This document shows, in pieces, positions 7,574 through 13,368 of a stretch of 13,368 nt of DNA. The notes below the pieces were generated by a model, which was not told the origin of the DNA, did no database searches, and saw only the letters and a list, made by a program, of their open reading frames with translations. This stretch comes from an uncultured Rhizobiaceae group bacterium (lineage in GTDB: Bacteria > Pseudomonadota > Alphaproteobacteria > Rhizobiales > Rhizobiaceae). Positions within the stretch are counted from its first letter, which is position 1; each line of letters begins with the position of its first letter. The stretch spans positions 1 through 13,368 of the forward strand of contig CALAIO010000386.1 in assembly GCA_937923355.1 (NCBI GenBank), written 5' to 3'. Both the position numbers and the translations under genes were made by a program.

Positions 7574-8872
7574 TTTACCCACACAAAACTCTAAAAAAAT
7601 AACATCAAGCAAATCTTCAACATCAATTTTACCAGTTATTCGCCCAATACAATCGCTAGCATGTCGAAGAGTCTCGGCTTTGAGTTCAATATCAGATACA
7701 TGATTATCAAGCACAAAAGAGAGATGCTCTACACAATCGATAAGCGCTTCACGATATCTTAAACGGCTGATCAATACACCTTCTCGATTACCAACTTTAT
7801 TTCTAATTTGGTTTTTTACTTCTGAAAGTAACTTCTTCAGGCCGTTTTCATGTGTAACAGAAATTGAAATACTGTCAGTCACTAAAAGACTGTCATCCTT
7901 CGATATAACTTGAAGGGCATTATCGAAATCAGTATTTGGTTCTACTTCATCATCAATATCGGTCAACCAAATAACAAGATCAGCTTCTTGCCCTTTTAAC
8001 TGAGCTCTCTTAATGCCTTCAGCTTCAACAATATTATCAGACTCTCGTAAACCAGCGGTGTCAGATATAGTGACAGCATAGCCGTCGATATCTAAATGAA
8101 CATCAAGCACATCACGAGTTGTACCTGCCTCATCAGTAACAATAGCTACGTCTCTCTTGGCAAGAGCGTTTAAAAGACTGGACTTTCCTGCATTAGGCTT
8201 TCCCATAAGCGCAATCTTGAAACCATCGCGTATAATTTCACCAGCTCTATTATCATTAAGATGATTCTGAATCTCTTCTTTCAATAAGAGTACCTGAGCA
8301 AACCCTTCTTTCGATATTTCTTCAGGAATGTCTTCTTCTTCACTAAAATCGAGTTCAGCCTCAATTAAAGCTCGCATATGAATTAATCGCTTGCGCCAAC
8401 CCTCATATGTTTCACGTGAATCACCCCTGGATTGAGACAGTGCTTGTTTACGTTGCGCTTCAGTTTCACTGGATACAAGATCAGCAATACCTTCGACTTC
8501 AGTTAAATCGAGTTTGCCATTTTCAAAAGCACGTTTGGAAAATTCTCCAGCTTCAGCAAGTCTGACATTCTCAAACTGACATATAGCATTTATAACAGCT
8601 TCGACGACAGCACGCCCGCCATGAAGGTGTAATTCAAGACAATCATCACCCGTAAAGCTCTGCGGGGCCTTAAAGGCAATTACAATACCTTTATCAAGCT
8701 CTTCATGCGAAACTGGGTTTTTAATAGATTTGAGAGAAGAAACTCGGGGCTCCAGGATAGCTCCCAGCATTTGTTCCGAGATAAAATCACAAGCAGAACC
8801 AGACAGCCTAACTACAGCCACACCACTAGGCAGGCTACCACTGGAAAGCGCAACTATTGTTTGATCATTCAT
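7571..8872 (-). CDS. mnmE: tRNA uridine-5-carboxymethylaminomethyl GTPase MnmE
   Basis: GTPase (formerly TrmE) that acts with MnmG on tRNA wobble U34. From the ATG at 8872 it has 433 residues. It has an N-terminal tetrahydrofolate-binding domain (1-115), a helical domain, and a G domain with G1 GKPNAGKSS (224-232), G2 TTRD (251-254) and G3 DTAGL (271-275). It ends in FCVGK, with the family's conserved Cys (here 430). The G4 position reads SKDD (324-327) instead of NKxD, which is unusual. A GTG at 8887 is in frame, but GGAAAG at 8880-8885 lies 7 bases before the ATG at 8872, so the GTG belongs to the ribosome-binding region; I prefer 8872. Two parS-like sites touch this gene: one encodes DSRET (151-155) and one covers the stop codon. 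Confidence 0.95.
   Translation of the reverse strand: MNDQTIVALSSGSLPSGVAVVRLSGSACDFISEQMLGAILEPRVSSLKSIKNPVSHEELDKGIVIAFKAPQSFTGDDCLELHLHGGRAVVEAVINAICQFENVRLAEAGEFSKRAFENGKLDLTEVEGIADLVSSETEAQRKQALSQSRGDSRETYEGWRKRLIHMRALIEAELDFSEEEDIPEEISKEGFAQVLLLKEEIQNHLNDNRAGEIIRDGFKIALMGKPNAGKSSLLNALAKRDVAIVTDEAGTTRDVLDVHLDIDGYAVTISDTAGLRESDNIVEAEGIKRAQLKGQEADLVIWLTDIDDEVEPNTDFDNALQVISKDDSLLVTDSISISVTHENGLKKLLSEVKNQIRNKVGNREGVLISRLRYREALIDCVEHLSFVLDNHVSDIELKAETLRHASDCIGRITGKIDVEDLLDVIFLEFCVGK
8408..8423. other. parS-like site inside mnmE
   Basis: TGTTTCACGTGAATCA has the same single deviation as the site at 7558-7573. It encodes DSRET (residues 151-155 of MnmE) and is the parS copy nearest to the inferred origin, about 3.6 kb from its middle. 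Confidence 0.83.
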
Positions 8873-8958
8873 AGCGGTACTTTCCACTTAAATGAAAACA
8901 GAATATTTCGAAACCGAATCGTTTATGATAATCGTAAGCTATTGATATAATTCAATAA

Positions 8959-10224
8959 TTACGTATTCATGTTATCAAAGAACTCATCATTATTCTTTGT
9001 CTGCTTCAATTTATCAATCAGGAATTCAATTGCATCCGTCGTACCCATGGAAGACAGGATCCTGCGTAATACAAATACTTTCTGTAAATCTTCTTTGCTA
9101 ACAAGCAAGTCTTCCTTGCGCGTACCAGATTTTAGAATATCCATCGATGGATAGACACGCTTATCAGAAACCTTGCGATCAAGAACAATCTCGGAGTTAC
9201 CTGTACCCTTGAACTCTTCAAAGATGACTTCATCCATTCGACTGCCCGTATCAATCAATGCAGTTGCAATAATCGTCAATGAACCGCCTTCTTCGATATT
9301 ACGCGCTGCACCAAAGAAACGTTTTGGTCTTTGAAGCGCATTTGCATCCACACCGCCAGTGAGAACCTTACCAGATGATGGCACAACCGTATTATAAGCA
9401 CGGCCAAGACGTGTAATTGAATCCAAAAGAATAACCACATCACGTCCATGCTCAACAAGACGCTTGGCTTTTTCGATGACCATCTCTGCAACTTGTACAT
9501 GACGAACAGCCGGTTCATCGAAGGTTGAAGATACCACTTCGCCCTTAACAGAACGCTGCATGTCCGTAACTTCTTCAGGTCGCTCATCAATCAAAAGTAC
9601 AATCAAATAACTTTCAGGATGGTTAGCTGTAATGGAATGCGCAATATTTTGTAGTAGAACCGTTTTACCCGTTCTTGGCGGCGCAACGATCAAGCCACGT
9701 TGTCCCTTACCCAATGGGGCAACCAAATCAATCACACGTCCTGAAAGATCCTTATTCGTTGGATCGTCAATTTCCATATTGAATTTTTGATCAGGATAAA
9801 GCGGTGTGAGATTATCAAAGTGAATTTTATGACGAATCTTATCCGGATCTTCAAAGTTAATCGTATCAACTTTTAAAAGAGCGAAATAACGCTCACCATC
9901 TTTAGGGCTTCTAATCGGACCCTGAACCGTATCACCGGTTTTTAATGAGAAACGGCGAATTTGAGAGGGTGAAATATAAATATCATCCGGACCAGGAAGA
10001 TAATTCGCACTTGCAGAGCGCAAGAAACCAAAACCATCCTGAAGAATTTCAACTACGCCCTCACCGATGATTTCAACATCTTGTTCAGCAAGACTTTTTA
10101 GCGTCGCAAACATAAGCTCCTGCTTACGCATGGTGCTGGCATTTTCAACTTCCAAACCTTCAGCAAAGGCAACAAGTTCTGTAGGACTTTTTGAGTTTAA
10201 CTCTTGAAGCTTCATTTGTTCCAT
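8959..10224 (-). CDS. rho: Transcription termination factor Rho
   Basis: Hexameric RNA helicase that ends transcription at Rho-dependent sites. It has 421 residues, the normal length without insertion domains. A short helical N-terminal domain precedes the cold-shock-like primary RNA-binding domain (about 50-125, including GFGFLRS). The RecA-like motor has Walker A APPRTGKT (181-188), Walker B VVILLDS (263-269) and the Q-loop VLTGGVD (287-293). GGAAAGAG, 7 bases before the ATG, supports the start [10 protein letters not shown]. The gene lies between hemJ and mnmE, its usual place in this order. The 152 bases upstream could hold a promoter or an autoregulatory leader such as those known for rho in other bacteria, but I cannot identify one. 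Confidence 0.98.
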   Translation of the reverse strand: MEQMKLQELNSKSPTELVAFAEGLEVENASTMRKQELMFATLKSLAEQDVEIIGEGVVEILQDGFGFLRSASANYLPGPDDIYISPSQIRRFSLKTGDTVQGPIRSPKDGERYFALLKVDTINFEDPDKIRHKIHFDNLTPLYPDQKFNMEIDDPTNKDLSGRVIDLVAPLGKGQRGLIVAPPRTGKTVLLQNIAHSITANHPESYLIVLLIDERPEEVTDMQRSVKGEVVSSTFDEPAVRHVQVAEMVIEKAKRLVEHGRDVVILLDSITRLGRAYNTVVPSSGKVLTGGVDANALQRPKRFFGAARNIEEGGSLTIIATALIDTGSRMDEVIFEEFKGTGNSEIVLDRKVSDKRVYPSMDILKSGTRKEDLLVSKEDLQKVFVLRRILSSMGTTDAIEFLIDKLKQTKNNDEFFDNMNT

Positions 10225-10376
10225 GAAGACACTCTTTCCGTAAATGTAAAATTAGGTTTGCATGTGGGATTAAAATATCAACGCACTGCAAATTGGTAGG
10301 TTATTTGACTGATACCCTGAAAAATTGATTCACTCAAGATAAATTTTATTACAAAGAAGTAACGAATGGAGACGAC
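10225..10376. other. Intergenic leader upstream of rho, no gene
   Basis: This 152-base AT-rich gap between the hemJ stop and the rho start holds the rho Shine-Dalgarno (GGAAAGAG) at its left end. On the minus strand TTGAGT and TATCAG are 17 bases apart, a weak match to a housekeeping promoter that I would not rely on. No strong hairpin with a T-run, no small ORF and no RNA gene was seen. Confidence 0.4.
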
Positions 10377-10799
10377 TTAAAAAGGTTTTACAATAACAAG
10401 GATGACAATCAGGATCATCAAGACGGTTGGACCTTCATTCGCTACCCGATAAAATTTTGTAGAACGAAGCCTTTTATCTTCCCTGAATTCACGAACCCAC
10501 TTTGCCATGAACATGTGAAAAGCACTCATGAGGAAGACAAGAAAGAGTTTGGAAATAAACCAGGCTTCCTTATGCGCATCTATCAATGACATAAGCCACA
10601 ATCCAAATACCCAGCTGGCAATCATTGCCGGTGTCATAATGGCTTTTAAAAGTCTGCGCTCCATAATTTTGAAAGTTTCAGACTGAACAGAACCAATCTC
10701 AGCATCAAAATGATAAATCAAAAGCCTTGGAAGATATAAGAGACCAGCCATCCAACTTATGATCGAAATGATATGTACAACTTTTACCCATTCATACAT
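10377..10799 (-). CDS. hemJ: Protoporphyrinogen IX oxidase HemJ
   Basis: Membrane protoporphyrinogen oxidase of the HemJ (UPF0093) family. It carries out the penultimate step of haem b synthesis in bacteria that lack HemG and HemY. It has 140 residues with about four membrane segments (roughly 5-25, 53-73, 78-98 and 122-138). Family features are VKVVHIISIISWMAGLLYLP at the N-terminus with His9, and WFISKLFLVF with Lys84; conserved His and Lys residues at such positions are considered functional in the family. The start is 3 bases after the hemE stop, and its strong Shine-Dalgarno (GGGGAAG) overlaps the end of hemE, so the two haem genes are very probably co-transcribed and coupled. The product of HemE feeds the pathway several steps before HemJ acts. 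Confidence 0.93.
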   Translation of the reverse strand: MYEWVKVVHIISIISWMAGLLYLPRLLIYHFDAEIGSVQSETFKIMERRLLKAIMTPAMIASWVFGLWLMSLIDAHKEAWFISKLFLVFLMSAFHMFMAKWVREFREDKRLRSTKFYRVANEGPTVLMILIVILVIVKPF

Positions 10800-10802
10800 G
10801 GA

Positions 10803-11819
10803 TTAACTTCCCCGAATTCGAGCAAGTAATTGTTCAACATGCGCAATCGGTGCTTGTGGTGTAATTCCATGACCCAAATTAAAAATAAGTGGCCCTGAAC
10901 CAAGGTTTTCCAAAATCTCATCGATACCATCATCCAATGCTGAACCACCTGCAATAACACGCATTGGATCTAGCAGACCTTGAATTGCACCACCTTTTTG
11001 TAATTCTTTCGCTTGTTGCATGGGAACAGACCAGTCAAGGCCCAATCCTGTTATGCCAGTTGCTTCACGATATCCGTTGTATTGGCTACCAGCACCTTTA
11101 GGGAAACCAATAATTGGAGCATCCGGAATTTCTGCACGTACATTCTTCACAATTTGCGCCATCGGTTTAACACACCAACGTTGAAATTGATCACCACCCA
11201 GAATTCCAGCCCAACTATCAAAAACCTGAACCATATCTGCACCAGCTTTAAATTGAGCAATAAGATAAGTCGAAGAAGCCTCTACGAGCGTATCAATCAA
11301 TTGTTGAAATTTTTCAGGATGTTGATGTGCAAACAGTCTTGCTGGTGCCTGGTCAGTCGTACCATGTCCTGCAATAATATACGTCGCTACCGTCCAAGGT
11401 GCGCCACAAAATCCGATTAGTGTTGTTTCATCTGGAAGTTCACATCTCAGACCTGTCACAGTTTCAAGAACAGGTTTTAAATGATCCAAAAATCCATCAA
11501 GTTTCAAATGATCAATTTCTTCAACTTTAATCGGCTCAAGAACGGGACCTTCACCTTCCTTGAACTCAACTTTTCTGCCAAGCGCGTCTGGAATGACCAA
11601 AATATCGGAAAACAAAATAGAAGCATCAAATCCAAAGCGCCTAATCGGCTGCATTGTAACTTCAATTGCCAACTCGGGATTATAACAAAGACTTAAAAAA
11701 CCACCTGCCTGTTTACGTGTTTCTCTGTACTCTGGTAAATATCTCCCTGCTTGTCTCATTAGCCATACTGGTGGGATATCAAAACTCTTTCCCTTCAATA
11801 CTTCTAAAATTTTTCTCAA
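10803..11819 (-). CDS. hemE: Uroporphyrinogen decarboxylase HemE
   Basis: Cytoplasmic enzyme that decarboxylates the four acetate side chains of uroporphyrinogen III to give coproporphyrinogen III in haem synthesis. It has 338 residues, normal for HemE. The signature [17 protein letters not shown] is at 16-32, FSDIL with the catalytic Asp at 70-74, [14 protein letters not shown] at 136-149, FDSWAG at 200-205 and FNLGHGI near the C-terminus. The start codon is TTG: there is no better in-frame start upstream, and GGAG at 11828-11831 lies 8 bases before it. The gene borders the inferred replication origin and is read away from it, as in Caulobacter and rhizobia. Promoter elements probably overlap the origin, where DnaA boxes and GANTC sites lie within 110 bases of the start. 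Confidence 0.97.
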   Translation of the reverse strand: MRKILEVLKGKSFDIPPVWLMRQAGRYLPEYRETRKQAGGFLSLCYNPELAIEVTMQPIRRFGFDASILFSDILVIPDALGRKVEFKEGEGPVLEPIKVEEIDHLKLDGFLDHLKPVLETVTGLRCELPDETTLIGFCGAPWTVATYIIAGHGTTDQAPARLFAHQHPEKFQQLIDTLVEASSTYLIAQFKAGADMVQVFDSWAGILGGDQFQRWCVKPMAQIVKNVRAEIPDAPIIGFPKGAGSQYNGYREATGITGLGLDWSVPMQQAKELQKGGAIQGLLDPMRVIAGGSALDDGIDEILENLGSGPLIFNLGHGITPQAPIAHVEQLLARIRGS

Positions 11820-11848
11820 TTTCGATACTCCACAGTCGTTATATAAAA

Positions 11849-11862
11849 GAAGGTTTACCTTC
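11849..11862. repeat. Perfect inverted repeat upstream of hemE
   Basis: GAAGGT and ACCTTC are perfect 6-base arms around a central TT, 30-43 bases before the hemE start. The two-base centre is too tight for an RNA hairpin, so an operator for a dimeric regulator is the likelier reading. On the minus strand it ends 3 bases before a TATATA that could be a -10 element. No regulator can be named. Confidence 0.5.
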
Positions 11863-11871
11863 GGTTTATTT

Positions 11872-11887
11872 GATTCTTATTAGAGTC
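11872..11887. promoter_or_regulatory. Pair of GANTC (CcrM-type) sites
   Basis: GATTC (11872-11876) and GAGTC (11883-11887) are the only GANTC sites I find in the origin interval, and their starts are 11 bases apart. In alphaproteobacteria the cell-cycle methyltransferase CcrM methylates this sequence, and such sites are common in origins and cell-cycle promoters. A role here is inference. Confidence 0.5.
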
Positions 11888-11896
11888 TGTGAATAA
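11888..11896 (-). promoter_or_regulatory. DnaA box, one mismatch, abutting a GANTC site
   Basis: On the minus strand the sequence is TTATTCACA, one base from consensus. A GAGTC methylation-type site (11883-11887) touches it without a gap. It lies about 70 bases upstream of the hemE start. Confidence 0.55.
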
Positions 11897-11909
11897 CGGT
11901 GATTAATTT

Positions 11910-11918
11910 TTACCCACA
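11910..11918 (+). promoter_or_regulatory. DnaA box, one mismatch
   Basis: TTACCCACA differs from TTATCCACA at one base. It faces the minus-strand box at 11888-11896, with 13 bases between them. Confidence 0.5.
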
Positions 11919-12048
11919 GAATGTCTATAATTTTGGACACTATATGTGTAAATCACTTTTATTCAAATTGCACCTTGTTAATTACGGGAATAGATAAATT
12001 TTTTGCAAACAAAACAAGGGATTAAAAATCACCAGATATTAGAAACTC

Positions 12049-12066
12049 AAATTGAATTTTCAATTT
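12049..12066. repeat. Inverted repeat beside the perfect DnaA box
   Basis: AAATTGAA and TTCAATTT are perfect 8-base arms separated by TT. The repeat ends 8 bases before the DnaA box at 12075 and lies inside the AT-rich candidate unwinding stretch. It may bind an origin protein, or may simply reflect A/T-rich composition. Confidence 0.45.
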
Positions 12067-12074
12067 CACAAAAT

Positions 12075-12092
12075 TTATCCACATTATCCCCA
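12075..12092 (+). promoter_or_regulatory. Tandem DnaA boxes, one perfect and one with a mismatch
   Basis: TTATCCACA at 12075-12083 is a perfect consensus box and is followed directly by TTATCCCCA (12084-12092), which differs at one base. The two are head to tail with no gap, directly beside the AT-rich stretch, as expected for boxes that anchor a DnaA filament at an unwinding element. Confidence 0.85.
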
Positions 12093-12191
12093 CTCTTAAC
12101 AATATCGAATTAAACCTATACAAGCTGACTAAATGTGTATTCAAATTTGGCTAATGAGCATAAAAATCAGTTAAGTGATTTAAGGCAGATT

Positions 12192-12210
12192 TTATCCACA
12201 CCTGTCCACA
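12192..12210 (+). promoter_or_regulatory. Perfect DnaA box plus a weak neighbour upstream of the DUF299 gene
   Basis: TTATCCACA at 12192-12200 is a perfect box. CTGTCCACA at 12202-12210 has two mismatches and starts exactly 10 bases later, one helical turn. They lie 15-34 bases before the TTG start at 12226, so DnaA bound here could also affect expression of that gene. Confidence 0.75.
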
Positions 12211-12225
12211 AAAAGGTAAATTCCA

Positions 12226-13080
12226 TTGAGCGATCAAACCAGTTCATTTCATTTGCATTTGATATCCGATTCTACAGGTGAAACACTAATCGCAGCAGCA
12301 CGCGCCGTAACGTCTCAATATCAAAGCAACGAAGCGATTGAACATATTTATCCTTTGGTGCGTAATCAAAAGAAGTTGGAAAATGCGATTGAAGAAATCG
12401 CTGAGAAACCTGGCATCGTACTTTACACAATTTCAGATTTTGAAATCGGTGATTATCTGGAAACTAAGTGCAAAGAAATTGGGGTTCCCGTAGTTTCCGT
12501 ATTGGAACCGATCTTTCAATCTTTTCACTCATATTTGGGCAAACCAATGCGTAGAATAGTTGGGGCACAACACGCACTGGACAGTGAATATTTCAATCGG
12601 ATAGATGCGTTAAACTTTACCATGCTGCATGATGATGGCGTCATTCCTGAAAATGTGGAAGAGGCGGATGTTATTCTGCTCGGTATTTCGCGTACATCAA
12701 AAACTCCGACAAGTATTTATCTTGCCAATAGAGGCATTAAAACGGCCAATATTCCGCTCGTGCCAGGGATGGTTCTGCCTGACAAGGTCATTAATGCAAA
12801 GCGCCCGCTAATTGTTACCCTTGTTGCTTCCACCGACAGAATTCAGCAAGTTCGTCAAAACAGAATTTTGGAATTAAATGCTGCTACACATAGCGCATCA
12901 TATGCTGATCGTGCGTCGATTGCAGAAGAATTGGTCAATGCCAGAAAATTAAGCGCCAAACATGATTGGCCATTGGTCGATGTATCCAGAAAATCCATCG
13001 AAGAAGCATCGGCCAGAATTTTAGCGCTTCATAGTGACCACATAGCAAAACTGGAAGCTGAGAAAGAAAACAATGACTGA
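12226..13080 (+). CDS. Pyruvate, phosphate dikinase regulatory protein (DUF299 kinase/phosphorylase)
   Basis: Bifunctional serine/threonine kinase and phosphorylase of the DUF299 family. Members use ADP to inactivate pyruvate phosphate dikinase (or PEP synthase) by phosphorylation and use phosphate to reactivate it. It has 284 residues, normal for the family. The N-terminal LHLISDSTGETL (10-21) and the P-loop-like GISRTSKTPTSIYLANRG (153-170) are the family signatures. Which of the two target enzymes it controls cannot be read from this window; in alphaproteobacteria the dikinase is usual. The start is TTG, with AAAAGG (12211-12215, spacing about 9) before it. I recall the corresponding Caulobacter gene as the first annotated one on the chromosome, which agrees with a position right beside the origin. 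It overlaps maf by 8 bases. Confidence 0.93.
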   Translation: MSDQTSSFHLHLISDSTGETLIAAARAVTSQYQSNEAIEHIYPLVRNQKKLENAIEEIAEKPGIVLYTISDFEIGDYLETKCKEIGVPVVSVLEPIFQSFHSYLGKPMRRIVGAQHALDSEYFNRIDALNFTMLHDDGVIPENVEEADVILLGISRTSKTPTSIYLANRGIKTANIPLVPGMVLPDKVINAKRPLIVTLVASTDRIQQVRQNRILELNAATHSASYADRASIAEELVNARKLSAKHDWPLVDVSRKSIEEASARILALHSDHIAKLEAEKENND

Positions 13081-13368
13081 TATTATCCTCGCTTCAAAAA
13101 GTATCCACCGCCAAACATTGCTCAACAATGCAGGCGTAAACTTTATTGCAAAATCTGCTGATATTAATGAGCGTGAAGTTGAGCAACCTTTAATTGAAGC
13201 AGGTCTCGGCGGCGAAGATGTTGCCGAAGTCTTGGCGATTGCAAAAGCCACAGAAATTTCCAAATCAAATGTAGACGCTTATGTAATCGGCTGTGATCAG
13301 ACTTTGTCGCTTGGCGGTGAATTGCTCCATAAGGTTGCGAATATGGAAGAAGCGCAGCGAAGATTGCT
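13073..13368 (+). CDS. maf: Maf-family nucleotide pyrophosphatase, 5' part (cut by window end)
   Basis: Maf proteins hydrolyse non-canonical or selected nucleoside triphosphates (for example dTTP, UTP or modified bases) to monophosphates, and some members are linked to septum inhibition. The first 98 codons are present; the family is about 190-200 residues, so roughly half is missing. IILASKSIHRQTLL at 4-17 is the N-terminal substrate loop (usually S-x-R-R; here SIHR). VIGCDQT, near residue 75, carries the conserved Asp. The ATG lies inside the end of the DUF299 gene (8-base overlap), which implies coupled translation. In related genomes aroE, coaE and dnaQ commonly follow, but they are outside this window. 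The substrate class cannot be told from this part. Confidence 0.92.
   Translation, partial: MTDIILASKSIHRQTLLNNAGVNFIAKSADINEREVEQPLIEAGLGGEDVAEVLAIAKATEISKSNVDAYVIGCDQTLSLGGELLHKVANMEEAQRRL

Larger units (their letters stand above)
11820..12225. other. Probable chromosomal replication origin (hemE/DUF299 interval)
   Basis: This 406-base non-coding interval is the only long gap in the window. It has perfect DnaA boxes TTATCCACA at 12075-12083 and 12192-12200 and one-mismatch boxes at 11888-11896 (minus), 11910-11918 and 12084-12092. Between the box groups, 11991-12074 is very AT-rich (about 23% G+C by hand count), a good candidate for the unwinding element. Two GANTC sites lie at 11872-11876 and 11883-11887. 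Flanking genes diverge from it. It is established that the chromosomal origins of Caulobacter and of rhizobia lie next to hemE, in Caulobacter and Rickettsia with the same conserved neighbour; origin function here is inferred from boxes plus context. No clean CtrA box (TTAA-N7-TTAA) was found. Confidence 0.85.

Noticed and set aside
8873..8887. GTG start of mnmE at 8887.
   Set aside because: The GTG is part of GTGGAAAG, which makes a good Shine-Dalgarno 7 bases before the ATG at 8872, where the family N-terminus begins.
8888..8958. Short gap between rho and mnmE as a promoter or terminator.
   Set aside because: There are AT-rich stretches and small repeats such as CGAT, but no hairpin with a T-run and no convincing -35/-10 pair.
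11710..11723. TGTTTACGTGTTTC in hemE, a fifth parS candidate.
   Set aside because: One base of the left arm is missing and the right half does not match GTGAAACA, so only a partial half-site remains.
12053..12081. TTGAAT and TATCCA 17 bases apart as a promoter for the DUF299 gene.
   Set aside because: The -10 match is poor, it overlaps a perfect DnaA box, and it is about 150 bases from the start.
12171..12183. TTAA-N5-TTAA as a CtrA binding site.
   Set aside because: The spacing is 5, not the 7 of the CtrA consensus. It is mentioned only as a near miss.

Overview
The window is a piece of a core alphaproteobacterial chromosome, most likely from a member of the Hyphomicrobiales (rhizobial order) with moderate, AT-leaning base composition. 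The evidence is gene content and order: leuS-lptE-holA converge on a leftward series hemE-hemJ-rho-mnmE-mnmG-rsmG-parA-parB, while a DUF299 kinase/phosphorylase gene and maf run rightward on the other side of hemE. In this class the interval between hemE and the DUF299 gene is the known place of the chromosomal replication origin. I cannot name the species. No mobile element, tRNA, rRNA or CRISPR array was seen.

Layout. 1-1572: the C-terminal 523 codons of leuS (5' end outside the window), overlapping lptE (LPS-assembly lipoprotein), then holA (DNA polymerase III delta). These three run toward the origin. 3125-3136: a 12-base convergent gap. 3137-5582: parB, parA and rsmG, leftward. 5579-8872: mnmG and mnmE, the tRNA wobble-uridine modification pair. 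8959-10224: rho. 10377-11819: hemJ and hemE of the haem pathway. 11820-12225: the 406-base hemE/DUF299 interval, with two perfect and three one-mismatch DnaA boxes, a very AT-rich stretch and paired GANTC sites; I read it as the origin. 12226-13080: the DUF299 regulator of pyruvate phosphate dikinase. 13073-13368: the 5' part of maf, cut by the window end.

How it works together. Four parS-like 16-mers lie at 5523-5538, 7520-7535, 7558-7573 and 8408-8423, about 3.6-6.5 kb from the middle of the origin and close to parA/parB. The window therefore carries a complete origin-segregation module: DnaA boxes for initiation, parS sites for ParB loading, and ParA/ParB themselves. Two parS sites are intergenic (one of them covers the mnmE stop codon) and two are inside coding sequence. 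Both coding sites are read in the same frame and encode the same SRET peptide in unrelated proteins. All genes from hemE to parB, and the two on the far side, are transcribed away from the origin, with the replication fork; only leuS-lptE-holA face it.

I found no unknown multi-gene system. The points worth a second look are the parS layout, including one site that resembles a terminator hairpin on the transcribed strand, small inverted repeats in the origin, TTG starts on both genes flanking the origin, and a degenerate G4 motif in MnmE.
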